Shown here in pieces: positions 1 to 9,625 of a DNA stretch of 64,000 nucleotides (the stretch's first letter is position 1; the number at the start of each line of letters is the position of its first letter). Origin of the DNA: Pseudaquabacterium pictum. Its GTDB lineage: Bacteria; Pseudomonadota; Gammaproteobacteria; Burkholderiales; Burkholderiaceae_C. The notes under the pieces were generated by a model that made no database searches, was not told where the DNA came from, and worked only from the letters and a program-made list of their open reading frames with translations. The position numbers were made by a program, and so were the translations under genes. The stretch is from NCBI RefSeq assembly GCF_005403045.1, contig NZ_BJCL01000011.1:1-64000 (forward strand). Direction: 5' to 3'.

Positions 1-858
<858 letters not shown>

Positions 859-862
<4 letters not shown>

Positions 863-1887
863 GCGAGCCCCTGCGCCGCATCCAGCCGCAGGCAGCGCGC
901 CAGATGGTCGGGGGTGATCTGCAGCGGCGGCGGCGGGCCGGCGCGGCAGGCGTCCTGCGCCAGGCCGCAGCGGTCGGCAAAGCCGCAGCCTGCCGGCAGG
1001 TCGATCAGCTCGGGCACGCGGCCGGGGATGGTGGCCAGGCGGTGGCGGCGGCCGGCGCCCCCGGCAGACTGGGCCGCGGCGCGCAGCCCCAGCTGCGGCC
1101 GGGCGGCGAACAGGCCGCGGGTGTAGGGATGGGCGCGGTGGTGGAAGACCGCCTCCGTCGGCCCGGCCTCGACCACCGTGCCGCCGTACATCACCAGCAG
1201 CCGCTCCACGTTCTCGGCCATCACGCCCAGGTCGTGGCTGATCAGCAGCAGGGCCATGCCGTCCTCGGCCACCAGCTGGGCGATCAGGTCCAGCACCTCG
1301 CGCTGGATGGTCACGTCCAGCGCGGTGGTGGGCTCGTCGGCGATCAGCACATCGGGCCCGCAGGCCAGCGCGATGGCAATGACCACCCGCTGGCGCTGGC
1401 CGCCCGATAGCTGGTGCGGATAGGCCTCCAGCCGCTGCGCCGCCTGCGGCAGCTGCACCCGCTCCAGCAGGCGCAGCGCCTCGGCGCGGGCGGCGCTGGC
1501 ACTCAGGCCCTTGTGCAGGCGCAGCGGCTCGGCGATCTGGTGGCCGATGCGGTGCAGCGGGTTCAGCGCGGTCATCGGTTCCTGGAAGACCATGGCCAGG
1601 CGGTTGCCGCGCAGCTGGCACCAGCTGTCCTCGGGCAGGCCCAGCAGCTCGCGGCCGTCGAGCCGGAGGCTGCCGGCCGCGCGGGCCGATTCGGGCAGCA
1701 GGCCCATCAGCGCCAGCGCGGTGATGCTCTTGCCGCAGCCTGATTCGCCGATCAGGCCCAGCGTCTGGCCGCGCTGCAGCTGGAACGAGATGCCGCGCAG
1801 CGCATCGGCCGGGCCGCGGGGCGTGTTCAGCGTGACGCGCAGGTCGTCCACCGCCAGCAGCGGTGCCTGGCCAGCAACGCCTGTCAT
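859..1887 (-). CDS. Peptide ABC importer ATPase, DppD/OppD type
   Basis: First ATPase of the dipeptide/oligopeptide importer, 342 residues, the usual family length. Walker A GESGCGKS, signature LSGGQRQR, Walker B VLIADEP and the SHD histidine are all present. The tail has the cysteine-bearing oligopeptide-transporter C-terminal segment (around GCGFADRCG), which is diagnostic of DppD/OppD rather than a generic ABC ATPase. Its start overlaps the stop of the CYTH gene by four bases and its stop overlaps the start of the next ATPase by four bases, so CYTH, this gene and the DppF-type gene form one translationally coupled unit. The cognate permeases are likely those at 3947-5775, separated from here by three unrelated genes. 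Confidence 0.95.
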
Positions 1888-2414
1888 CGGCCGCCGGCGC
1901 CCTGCGCGCGCAGCAGGTCGAGGTAGGCGCCCTGCAGCAGCTGCGACGGCTCCACGCCCAGGCGGGCCATCAGGTCGTGGGCGATGGCGGTGCCGTCGGC
2001 CTCGGTCTGGCCGGGCTGCAGCACCACCTCCAGCTCGAGGAACTCACCCAGGCCCTCGACCTGGTCGAGGTGGATGCGCGTGGGCCCCACCAGCACCAGG
2101 ATGCGGTGCTTGCGCACCCGGCCGACCAGGCCGCAGGCGCGGGTGAGCGCCTCGCGCAGGCTGTCGGGGTCGGCCACCGGCACCAGCACATAGTCCGACA
2201 GCTTGGGACCGGCGGCATCGGGCCGGTGGTAGTGGATCAGCTCGCCGCTGCCGTCGCTGAACACGCGCAGCTTCAGCCGGCCATGCGGCACGGCGAAGAA
2301 GCTGTCGTCCTGGTGGATGCGCTGCAGGTGCTTGTCGTCGCTGAGCGCCTGGGCCAGTGGCAGCAGCGCGTCCACGCTGGCGATGCGGGCCTTGATCTCG
2401 ACATTGGCGGGCAT
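1884..2414 (-). CDS. CYTH-domain protein (class IV adenylate cyclase-like)
   Basis: 176-residue CYTH (CyaB/thiamine-triphosphatase) fold protein. The N-terminus has NVEIKAR, the form the ExExK signature takes in the CyaB-like subgroup. The alternating charged strands expected of the eight-stranded tunnel follow (RLKLRVF, GELIHYHRP, HLDQVEGLGEFLELEV). Members bind triphosphates with a divalent metal; some make cAMP and others hydrolyse thiamine triphosphate or inorganic triphosphate, so the activity here is open. The ATG at 2414 was chosen because it directly precedes the conserved strand. The stop overlaps the peptide-importer ATPase by four bases, so it is co-translated with a transporter it has no obvious link to. 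Confidence 0.88.
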   Translation of the reverse strand: MPANVEIKARIASVDALLPLAQALSDDKHLQRIHQDDSFFAVPHGRLKLRVFSDGSGELIHYHRPDAAGPKLSDYVLVPVADPDSLREALTRACGLVGRVRKHRILVLVGPTRIHLDQVEGLGEFLELEVVLQPGQTEADGTAIAHDLMARLGVEPSQLLQGAYLDLLRAQGAGGR

Positions 2415-2606
2415 GGTCAGTCCCGCCCTGCCGTTCCGAAGGGACGGACAGCGCCCGCGGGGGGCAGCGAACGGCGTGAGCGTGGGGGCGTCATCACAGG
2501 ATTGTGGGGCATCGGCTCGGCGCTTAAGGCGTGCTTCAGAAGCCGGCCGCACACTGCCGCGGTCGCGGCGCCGGGCATGCCGGCCCGCATGCGCCCTGGA
2601 GACTGG

Positions 2607-3467
2607 ATGCCCTTGACCGCCCCCCCGGCTGCACGCCGCCTGCTTGCAGGCCTGCCCGTCGGCCTGCTGCTGCCGCTGATCGCCCTGGCCCAGGCCGCGC
2701 CTGCACCGGCTGAACTGGCCGAGCCGGTGGCCGGCAGCAGCCTGACCTACGCGCTGGGCCTGGCGGTGATCGACGCCCCCACCTATGCCGGCGCCAGCGA
2801 CCGCGTGCAGAAGCTGCGGCCGCTGTGGTCGGTGCGCTACGGGCGCTTCCGCCTCAGCGGCGCGCGCTCGTCCGGGCTGCTGGGCGCGCCCACCACCGAG
2901 AAGCATTCCGGTGCCAGCGCCGACCTGATCGAAGGCGACCGCTGGTCGCTGAACCTGGGCCTGCGCTTCGACAACGGCCGCGGTCCGGGCGACGACCCGG
3001 CACTGGCTGGCCTGCCGGAGATCCGCAGCACCCTGCGCGGGCGCCTGAACCTGGGGTGGAAGCCGGGCCGCGGCTTCAGCACCAGCCTGGCCTACTCGGC
3101 CGATCTGCTGGGGCGCGACGGTGGCGGCCAGCTGGGCTGGGGCCTGGGCTACGGCTGGGCGCCATGGCCGGCGACGCGGGCCTCGGTGGGGGTGGGCGCC
3201 ACCTGGGCCGACAGCCGCCACATGCAGACCTACTTCGGCATCGCGCCCGATGTGGCGCTGCGCACCGGCCGCGCCGCCTACGCGGCGGACGCCGGGCTGC
3301 TGGATGTGCACGCCGGCGCGGTGCTGCAGGTGCCGCTGGGCAGCCGCTGGACGCTGGTGGGGGGCCTGGCGCTGTCGCAGCTGCAGGGCGACGCCGCCCG
3401 CAGCCCGCTCACCCGCCAGGCGACATCGGCCACGGCCAGCCTGGCGCTGGCGTGGCGGTCGCGCTGA
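2607..3467 (+). CDS. MipA/OmpV family outer-membrane protein
   Basis: About 286 residues. A signal peptide (hydrophobic run LLAGLPVGLLLPLIALAQA) is followed by a beta-barrel pattern of alternating residues from the YALGLAVIDAPTYAGA segment to the end. The early proline/tyrosine motif and the GYGWAPWPATRASVGVGA strand fit MipA/OmpV, which scaffold murein synthesis/hydrolysis enzymes or act as outer-membrane proteins. I start at 2607, not the upstream in-frame ATGs at 2577 and 2589, because GGAG sits five bases before it and the signal peptide then begins properly. It is the only plus-strand gene between the two halves of the peptide importer. Its stop codon directly abuts the infA stop on the other strand, with no spacer and hence no room for a terminator between them. 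Confidence 0.85.
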   Translation: MPLTAPPAARRLLAGLPVGLLLPLIALAQAAPAPAELAEPVAGSSLTYALGLAVIDAPTYAGASDRVQKLRPLWSVRYGRFRLSGARSSGLLGAPTTEKHSGASADLIEGDRWSLNLGLRFDNGRGPGDDPALAGLPEIRSTLRGRLNLGWKPGRGFSTSLAYSADLLGRDGGGQLGWGLGYGWAPWPATRASVGVGATWADSRHMQTYFGIAPDVALRTGRAAYAADAGLLDVHAGAVLQVPLGSRWTLVGGLALSQLQGDAARSPLTRQATSATASLALAWRSR

Positions 3468-3728
3468 TCAGCGCGCGCTGCGCTGCTGGTCGGGGCCCGG
3501 GCCCCGGCGCTCGATGTGGCGGAAGGTGATGCGGCCCTTGCTCAGGTCGTAGGCCGACAGCTCCAGCGACACCGCGTCGCCCGCCAGGATGCGGATGTGG
3601 TGCTTGCGCATCTTGCCGGAGGTGTAGGCAATCAGCTCGTGGCCGTTGTCCAGCGTGACGCGGTAACGCGAGTCGGGCAGGACTTCGGTCACCTTGCCCT
3701 GCATCTCGATCAGTTCTTCCTTGGCCAT
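3468..3728 (-). CDS. infA: Translation initiation factor IF-1 (long, second-copy type)
   Basis: 86-residue IF-1: an S1/OB-fold protein that binds the ribosomal A site during initiation. The N-terminus [13 protein letters not shown] and the core strands ([30 protein letters not shown]) are textbook IF-1. It is about 14 residues longer than the 72-residue canonical form, carrying a basic/proline tail after RHIERR. Betaproteobacteria often have this long form as a second copy beside the ribosomal-protein-operon infA. GGAG lies about nine bases before the ATG. A TACAAT hexamer at 3927-3932 (minus strand) could be its -10 box, giving a leader of about 190 bases. The stop abuts the MipA/OmpV stop on the opposite strand. 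Confidence 0.96.
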   Translation of the reverse strand: MAKEELIEMQGKVTEVLPDSRYRVTLDNGHELIAYTSGKMRKHHIRILAGDAVSLELSAYDLSKGRITFRHIERRGPGPDQQRSAR

Positions 3729-3946
3729 GGGGCGGGGATCTCCGGAAATTGGGTACTGGGGCACTGCGCCATCGGATGGGCAGGCAGAGGGTCGGCGGCA
3801 GGCCCGGGGCCGGCGACCCGAGGGGCGCCGATGGGAGCGGAGCCGGGGTGCGGACAGTCGGGGGCCGTGCAGATGCCGTGCGGGAAGCTCGGTGCGCCGG
3901 CGCACGCCAAACGCAGGCAACCCACGATTGTACGCCGGGCGGCGTG

Positions 3947-4816
3947 TCAGCGCTTGCGCGCCAGCTTGGGGTCGAGCAGATCGCGCAGGCCGTCGCCCAT
4001 CAGGTTCAGGCCCAGCACGCTCAGCGCGATGGCCACGCCGGGGTAGACGGCCAGCATCGGCGCCTGGAACAGCAGGGTCTGTGCCTCGTTGAGCATGCGG
4101 CCCCAGCTGGGCTGCGGCGGCTGCGTGCCCAGGCCCAGGTAGCTGAGCGCCGCCTCGGCCAGGATGGCGGTGGCGAACGAGATCGTGGCCTGCACGATCA
4201 GCACGCTGGCGATGTTGGGCAGCACATGGTTGACCGTGATGCGCCACGGCCCGAAGCCGGCTGCGCGCGATGCGAGCACATACTCACGCGCCCACACCGC
4301 CTGCGACGCGCCGCGGCTGATGCGGGCGAACACCGGGATGTTGAAGATGCCGATGGCCAGGATGCCGGTGAACAGCCCGGGCCCGTAGATGGCGCCCAGC
4401 ATGATGGCCGACAGCAGCGCCGGGAAGGCGAAGGTGAAGTCGGCCGCGCGCATCACCAGCTCGTCCACCCAGCCGCGGCGGGCGGCGGCCAGGCAGCCCA
4501 GGGCCACGCCGATCACCACGCCGATGCTCACCGCCACCAGGCCCACGACGATGGCGTTCTGCGCGCCGACCAGCAGCTGGCTGGCGATGTCGCGGCCCAG
4601 GCTGTCGGTGCCCAGCCAGTGGGCGGCGCTGGGCGGCTGCAGCTTGGACGGGATGTCGATCTCGGCCGGCGGGTAGGGCGACCAGAACAGGCTGACCACG
4701 GCGGCCAGCAGCAGCAGCGCCGACAGTGTGGCGCCGACCAGGAAGCTGGGGTTGCGCAGCGCGCGCGCGCCGAAGCCGGGCAGGCCACGCGGCTGCGGGA
4801 TGGTGGCGGCGCTCAT
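3947..4816 (-). CDS. Peptide ABC importer permease, DppC/OppC type
   Basis: 289-residue inner-membrane permease. An N-terminal transmembrane segment ([20 protein letters not shown]) is followed by the periplasmic [18 protein letters not shown] segment and the [12 protein letters not shown] motif that marks DppC/OppC. The EAA loop is [18 protein letters not shown]. It pairs with the DppB-type permease, whose stop overlaps this start by four bases. The ATPases expected immediately downstream are displaced to 1-1887. After its stop there are 218 bases without a gene before infA. Confidence 0.95.
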   Translation of the reverse strand: MSAATIPQPRGLPGFGARALRNPSFLVGATLSALLLLAAVVSLFWSPYPPAEIDIPSKLQPPSAAHWLGTDSLGRDIASQLLVGAQNAIVVGLVAVSIGVVIGVALGCLAAARRGWVDELVMRAADFTFAFPALLSAIMLGAIYGPGLFTGILAIGIFNIPVFARISRGASQAVWAREYVLASRAAGFGPWRITVNHVLPNIASVLIVQATISFATAILAEAALSYLGLGTQPPQPSWGRMLNEAQTLLFQAPMLAVYPGVAIALSVLGLNLMGDGLRDLLDPKLARKR

Positions 4817-5775
4817 GCGTCAGACGCCTTCAAGCGCGGGTCGACCACCGCATACAGCACGTCGACCAGGAAGTTGACCACCACCACCACCGCCACCAGG
4901 CCCATGACGACATCCCGCACCACCACCAGGTCGCGGTTGGCGATGGCCTGGAACACCAGCCGGCCGATGCCGGGCAGCACGAACACGTTCTCGACCACGA
5001 TGGTGCCGGTGATCAGGTTGGCGAACTGCAGGCCCATGATGGTGAGCACCGGGATCATGGCGTTGCGCAGCACATGGCGCCACAGCGTCTGCCGGCGGGA
5101 CAGGCCCTTGGCGCGGGCGGTGCGCACATAGTCCTCGCGCATCACTTCCAGCACCGCCGAGCGGGTGACCCGCGCCAGGATCGCCGCCTGCACCAGCGCC
5201 AGCGCGATGGCCGGCAGGATCAGCGCCTTCAGACCGTCGACCAGGCCGCCGCCGTCATCTTCCGTCCAGCCGGGAAAGCCCCCCGCGCTGACCCACTGCA
5301 GCTGCACCGCGAACAGCAGGATCAGCAGGATCGCGAACCAGAAGCTTGGAATGGCGATGCCCAGCTGGCTGGCGGCCATCACGCTCACGTCGCCCAGGCG
5401 GTTGTGGCGGGCGGCGGCGTAGATGCCCAGGGCCAGGGCCAGCACCGTGGTCAGCACCATCGCCAGCACGCCCAGCGGCAGCGTCACCTGCAGCCGCTCG
5501 GCGATCAGCTCGGCGGTGGGTGTGTCGTAGGAGAAGCTGTTGGCCGTGCGGCCCTGCAGCAGGCCGGCCACCCAGTGCAGGTAGCGCTGCAGCGGCGGCT
5601 GGTCCAGGCCCAGCTTCTTCTCCAGCGCGGCGATGGACTCGGGCGTGGCCGTCTCGCCCAGCATCACCTGGGCCACGTTGCCCGGCAGCAGCTCCAGCAC
5701 GGTGAACACCAGCACCGAGGCCACGGCCAGCGTGGCCAGGAAGGTGAACAGGCGCTTGAAGAGGAAGACGCTCAT
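4813..5775 (-). CDS. Peptide ABC importer permease, DppB/OppB type
   Basis: 320-residue permease. The start at 5775 gives MSVFLFKRLFTFLATLAVAS, the standard DppB first transmembrane helix. An in-frame open stretch continues upstream to 6057 but would place a long arginine-rich leader before that helix and run into the oligopeptidase gene, so I rejected it. Six hydrophobic segments are visible, and the EAA-type cytoplasmic loop is around RTARAKGLSRRQTLWRHVLRN. First gene of a two-permease unit, with 127 bases separating it from the divergent oligopeptidase gene; both promoters must lie there. No DppA-like binding protein is adjacent. Confidence 0.95.
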   Translation of the reverse strand: MSVFLFKRLFTFLATLAVASVLVFTVLELLPGNVAQVMLGETATPESIAALEKKLGLDQPPLQRYLHWVAGLLQGRTANSFSYDTPTAELIAERLQVTLPLGVLAMVLTTVLALALGIYAAARHNRLGDVSVMAASQLGIAIPSFWFAILLILLFAVQLQWVSAGGFPGWTEDDGGGLVDGLKALILPAIALALVQAAILARVTRSAVLEVMREDYVRTARAKGLSRRQTLWRHVLRNAMIPVLTIMGLQFANLITGTIVVENVFVLPGIGRLVFQAIANRDLVVVRDVVMGLVAVVVVVNFLVDVLYAVVDPRLKASDA

Positions 5776-5902
5776 GCAGGAACGGGAGGGGACGGCAGCG
5801 CCCGCATGATGCCCGAAGCCCGCGCCGTGCCTGGACGGCCGCCACAATGCACAGCCACGGCGCCGCCACCACCCCACGCAGCGCCGCACCGACGGAGCCC
5901 CC

Positions 5903-8062
5903 ATGAAGGACCTGACCCGCACCGCGCTGCGGCACACCCGCAGCACCATCGGCGCCCTGCTGCTCGCCGGCCTGGCCACGCTGGCCATGGCCCAGGCCGC
6001 CGGCCCGGTGGCGCCGAAGACGCCGCAGGACGTGACGGTGCACGGCGATGCCCGCACCGACGACTACTTCTGGATGCGCCAGCGCGACGACCCGCGCCTG
6101 CTGCCGCATCTGAAGTCCGAGAACGCCCATGCCGAGGCCTGGCTGGCGCCGCACCGCGGCCTGCAGAAGACGCTGTACGACGAGATGCTGGGCCGCATCC
6201 AGCAGGACGACGAGGCCGTGCCCTGGCGCCAGGGCCGCTGGTGGTACTCCAGCCGCACCAAGGAAGGCGCGGCCTATCCGATCCACATCCGCCGCGCCGC
6301 GGTGGGGCCCGACCGCCGCTTCGACCCCGCCGCGCCCGAGCAGGTGCTGTTCGACCTGAACCGCATGGCCGAGGGCAAGAAGTACCTGTCGCTGCCGCTG
6401 CAGGAGGTCAGCCCCGACGGACGGCGCGTGGCCTTCGCCACCGACGAGACCGGCGGCCGCGACTATGTGCTGCAGCTGCGCGACATCACCACCGGCCGCG
6501 ACCTGGACTGGCGCGTTCCCGAGGTCAGCAGCGCCGCCTGGGCGGCCGACAGCCGCACGCTGTTCTACGTGACCATGGACGCCGCCAAGCGCAGCCACCA
6601 GCTGTGGCGCGCCGTACCCGGCAGCGGCAAGCCGGCGGTGCTGGTGCACACCGAGCCCGATGCCCGCTTCGACATCCAGGTGCGCAGCACCCGCGATGGC
6701 CGCTGGCTGGTGCTGGAGACCGGCAGCAAGGATGAATCGGACGCCCGCGTGCTCGATGCCCGGGCGCCCACCAGCGCCTGGCGCACCGTGCTGCCGCGCC
6801 GCCCCGGCGTGCTGTACGACCTGGACCACCGCGCCGGCCTGTTCTACCTGCGCATCAACGACACCGGGCCCGACTTCCGCCTGGTGACGGTGGACGCCCG
6901 CGCGCCGCAGCGCGGCACGCCCACCGAGCTGATCGCCGCCGCGCCGGGCCTGATGCTGGAGCGGGTGGATGTGTTCCGCCACCACCTGGTGGTGACCGAG
7001 CGGCGCAACGGCCTGCATGCGCTGCGGGTGCGCGACCTGCGCCGCGGCGCGGCTGCCGCGGCCGAGCACCTGGTGCAGTTCGACGAGGCCGCCTACAGCG
7101 TGGAAGCGCGCCAGAACGCCGAGTTCGACACCACCAGCTTCCGCTTCGCCTATGAATCGATGGTGACGCCGGCCACGGTGTACGACTACCAGCTGGACAC
7201 GCGCGAGCGCGTGCTGCGCAAGCGCCAGCCGGTGCTGGGCGGCTACGACCCGGCGCGCTACGCCACCGAGCGCATCAGCGCCCGCGCGCCCGACGGCACG
7301 GCCGTGCCGGTCTCGCTGGTCTGGCGGCGCGACCTGCGCCGCCCCGGTCCGCAGCCGCTGCTGCTGTACGGCTACGGCAGCTACGGTGCGCCCACCGATC
7401 CGTTCTTCAGCAGCCCCCGGCTGTCGCTGCTGGACCGCGGCGTGGTGTTCGCCATCGCCCACATCCGCGGCGGCGGCGAGCTGGGCCGCAGCTGGTACCA
7501 GGCCGGCAAGATGGAGCGCAAGCAGAACACCTTCAGCGACTTCATCGCCAGCGCCGAGACGCTGATCGCCCGCGGCTTCACCAGCCCGGCGCAGCTGGCC
7601 ATCCTGGGCGGCAGCGCCGGCGGCCTGCTGATGGGCGCGGTGGTGAACCAGCGGCCGGAGCTGTTCCGCGCGGTGGTGTCGGAGGTGCCGTTCGTCGACG
7701 TGATCAACACCATGCTCGACGAGACCATCCCGCTGACCACCAGCGAGTTCCAGGAATGGGGCAACCCCAAGGTGCTGGCGCAGTACCGCTGGATCCGCGC
7801 CTACAGCCCCTACGACAACCTGAAGCCCGGCGCCTACCCGGCGATGCTGGTGCGCACCGGCCTGAACGACAGCCAGGTGCCCTACTGGGAGCCGGCCAAG
7901 TACGTGGCGAAGCTGCGCACGCTGAAGACAGATGCCAACCCGCTGCTGTTCAAGGTGAACCTGGAGGTGGGCCACGGCGGCAGCTCGGGCCGCTTCGATG
8001 CGCTGAACGAGCGGGCCGAGGCCTATGCCTTCCTGCTGGCGCAGTGGGGCATCGACAAGTGA
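5903..8062 (+). CDS. ptrB: Secreted prolyl-oligopeptidase family S9 peptidase (oligopeptidase B-like)
   Basis: 719 residues. A signal peptide (TIGALLLAGLATLAMAQA) precedes an N-terminal seven-bladed propeller region beginning at the DDYFWMR motif, then a C-terminal alpha/beta hydrolase domain. The nucleophile motif is GGSAGGLL, preceded by YGYGSYG and the AHIRGGGELG segment typical of oligopeptidase B. The acid lies near RTGLNDSQVPYWEPAK and the histidine in EVGHGGSSGR, completing Ser-Asp-His. It cleaves short peptides after basic residues if it behaves like PtrB, though PtrB of E. coli is cytoplasmic and this one looks exported. GGAG precedes the ATG by about six bases. The position next to peptide-importer permeases suggests a link between peptide hydrolysis and uptake. 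Confidence 0.93.
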   Translation: MKDLTRTALRHTRSTIGALLLAGLATLAMAQAAGPVAPKTPQDVTVHGDARTDDYFWMRQRDDPRLLPHLKSENAHAEAWLAPHRGLQKTLYDEMLGRIQQDDEAVPWRQGRWWYSSRTKEGAAYPIHIRRAAVGPDRRFDPAAPEQVLFDLNRMAEGKKYLSLPLQEVSPDGRRVAFATDETGGRDYVLQLRDITTGRDLDWRVPEVSSAAWAADSRTLFYVTMDAAKRSHQLWRAVPGSGKPAVLVHTEPDARFDIQVRSTRDGRWLVLETGSKDESDARVLDARAPTSAWRTVLPRRPGVLYDLDHRAGLFYLRINDTGPDFRLVTVDARAPQRGTPTELIAAAPGLMLERVDVFRHHLVVTERRNGLHALRVRDLRRGAAAAAEHLVQFDEAAYSVEARQNAEFDTTSFRFAYESMVTPATVYDYQLDTRERVLRKRQPVLGGYDPARYATERISARAPDGTAVPVSLVWRRDLRRPGPQPLLLYGYGSYGAPTDPFFSSPRLSLLDRGVVFAIAHIRGGGELGRSWYQAGKMERKQNTFSDFIASAETLIARGFTSPAQLAILGGSAGGLLMGAVVNQRPELFRAVVSEVPFVDVINTMLDETIPLTTSEFQEWGNPKVLAQYRWIRAYSPYDNLKPGAYPAMLVRTGLNDSQVPYWEPAKYVAKLRTLKTDANPLLFKVNLEVGHGGSSGRFDALNERAEAYAFLLAQWGIDK

Positions 8063-8074
8063 TGCCCCGGAAGC

Positions 8075-8094
8075 GAGGCCCCGGCCGGGGGCTC
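8075..8094. terminator. Hairpin between convergent genes
   Basis: GAGGCCCC-GGCC-GGGGGCTC forms a G+C-rich stem (seven of eight positions pair) in the 30-base gap between the oligopeptidase stop and the ALDH stop; its right end runs into the ALDH stop codon. No T-tract follows on either strand, so the terminator assignment is weak. Confidence 0.35.
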
Positions 8095-9607
8095 AGATGT
8101 CGAACTTGACGCCCTGGGCGAGCGGCAGCGCGCGCGAGTAGTTCACCGTGTTGGTGGCGCGGCGCATGTAGTTCTTCCAGGCGTCGCTGCCGCTCTCGCG
8201 GCCGCCGCCGGTCTCCTTCTCGCCGCCGAAGGCGCCGCCGATCTCGGCACCGCTGGTGCCGATGTTGACGTTGGCGATGCCGCAATCACTGCCCGAGGCG
8301 GCCAAGAAGGCCTCGGCCTCGCGCAGGTCATTGGTGAAGATGGCCGACGACAGGCCCTGCGGCACGCCGTTCTGCAGCGCGATGGCCTCGTCGAGGGACG
8401 CGTAGGTCAACAGGTAGAGGATGGGCGCGAAGGTCTCGTGCTGCACCACCACCGTCTGCGCCGGCATGCGCACCAGGGCCGGCGCGGCGTACCAGGCGTC
8501 GGCATGGCCGCCCACCGGCACGCGCGCGCCACCAGCCACCGTGCCCCCCTGGTCACGCGCCTGGTCCAGCGCGGCCTGCATCGCGTTGAACGCCGTCTCG
8601 TCCACCAGCGGGCCGACCAGCACGCCGGGCGTGCGCGGATCACCCACCTGCAGGCTGGCGCGGGCGCGCTCCAGCCGCGCCGCCAGTTCATCGTGGATGC
8701 TGGCGTGCGCGATCACCCGGCGCGTGGTGGTGCAACGTTGGCCCGCCGTGCCGTAGGCGCCGAACAGGATGCCGCGCACCGCCAGGTCCAGATCGGCCGT
8801 GGGGGCCACGATGATGGCGTTGTTGCCGCCCAGCTCCAGCAGGCAGCGGCCGAAGCGCGCCGCCACCCGCGGGCCGACCGCCCGGCCCATGCGGGTGGAG
8901 CCGGTGGCCGACACCAGGGCCACCCGCGCATCGTCCACCAACGCCTCGCCCACCGGCGCCAGGCCGTTGAGCAGCTGGCTCAGATCGTCAGGCGCCTCAT
9001 TGCCCGCCGCACGGAAGTCGCGCAGCGCCGCATCGAACAGCGCCTGCGTGGCCAGTGCCGTCAGCGGTGTCTTCTCGCTGGGCTTCCAGACCACGCTGTC
9101 ACCGCAGACCAGGGCCAGCGCGGCGTTCCAGGCCCACACCGCGACAGGGAAGTTGAAGGCGCTGATCACGCCCACCACACCCAGCGGATGCCACTGCTCC
9201 ATCATGCGGTGGCCGGGGCGCTCGCTGGCGATGGTCAGGCCGTGCAGCTGGCGTGACAGGCCCACCGCGAAGTCGCAGATGTCGATCATCTCCTGCACCT
9301 CGCCCTCGCCCTCGCTGCTGACCTTGCCGGCCTCCAGCGTGACCAGCGCGGCCAGCGCCGCCTTGTGGGTGCGCAGCTGGGCGCCGAACAGGCGCACCAG
9401 CTCGCCGCGGCGCGGCGCCGGGGTGTTGCGCCAGGCCAGGAAGGCCGCATGGGCGCGGCCGACGGCGGCCGTCACATCGGCCGGCGTGGCCGCATGCACC
9501 AGGCCGGTGGTGCTGCCGTCGATCGGCGAGCGGGCGCGCAGCGTGCCGCCGGTGAAGGCGGCTTCGGGCACGCCGAGGGTGGTGAGAAGGGTGTGTGCAG
9601 TGCTCAT
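8093..9607 (-). CDS. ALDH7-type aldehyde dehydrogenase (aminoadipate-semialdehyde/piperideine-6-carboxylate dehydrogenase)
   Basis: 504 residues. The catalytic region ELGGNNAIIVAP...GTAGQRCTTTRR holds the general-base glutamate and the nucleophilic cysteine. The QRCTTTRR form is the mark of the ALDH7/antiquitin family rather than generic ALDH. The family oxidises 2-aminoadipate-6-semialdehyde, in equilibrium with piperideine-6-carboxylate, to 2-aminoadipate using NAD+. I start at 9607 (MSTAHTLLTTLG) rather than a slightly earlier in-frame start because the latter overruns towards the upstream gene. It lies 18 bases after the saccharopine-dehydrogenase-family gene in the same direction, so the two form a lysine-degradation operon. 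Confidence 0.93.
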   Translation of the reverse strand: MSTAHTLLTTLGVPEAAFTGGTLRARSPIDGSTTGLVHAATPADVTAAVGRAHAAFLAWRNTPAPRRGELVRLFGAQLRTHKAALAALVTLEAGKVSSEGEGEVQEMIDICDFAVGLSRQLHGLTIASERPGHRMMEQWHPLGVVGVISAFNFPVAVWAWNAALALVCGDSVVWKPSEKTPLTALATQALFDAALRDFRAAGNEAPDDLSQLLNGLAPVGEALVDDARVALVSATGSTRMGRAVGPRVAARFGRCLLELGGNNAIIVAPTADLDLAVRGILFGAYGTAGQRCTTTRRVIAHASIHDELAARLERARASLQVGDPRTPGVLVGPLVDETAFNAMQAALDQARDQGGTVAGGARVPVGGHADAWYAAPALVRMPAQTVVVQHETFAPILYLLTYASLDEAIALQNGVPQGLSSAIFTNDLREAEAFLAASGSDCGIANVNIGTSGAEIGGAFGGEKETGGGRESGSDAWKNYMRRATNTVNYSRALPLAQGVKFDI

Positions 9608-9625
9608 GCCGGCATCATCCATCAA

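Noticed and set aside
4813-6057. Extended N-terminus of the DppB-type permease
   Set aside because: The extra 94 codons are Arg/Ser/Cys-rich and run into the oligopeptidase gene; the first membrane helix begins at the ATG at 5775.
5255-7975. Long minus-strand open frame opposite the S9 oligopeptidase
   Set aside because: Histidine/glutamine-rich antisense shadow; the plus strand has signal peptide, propeller and catalytic triad.
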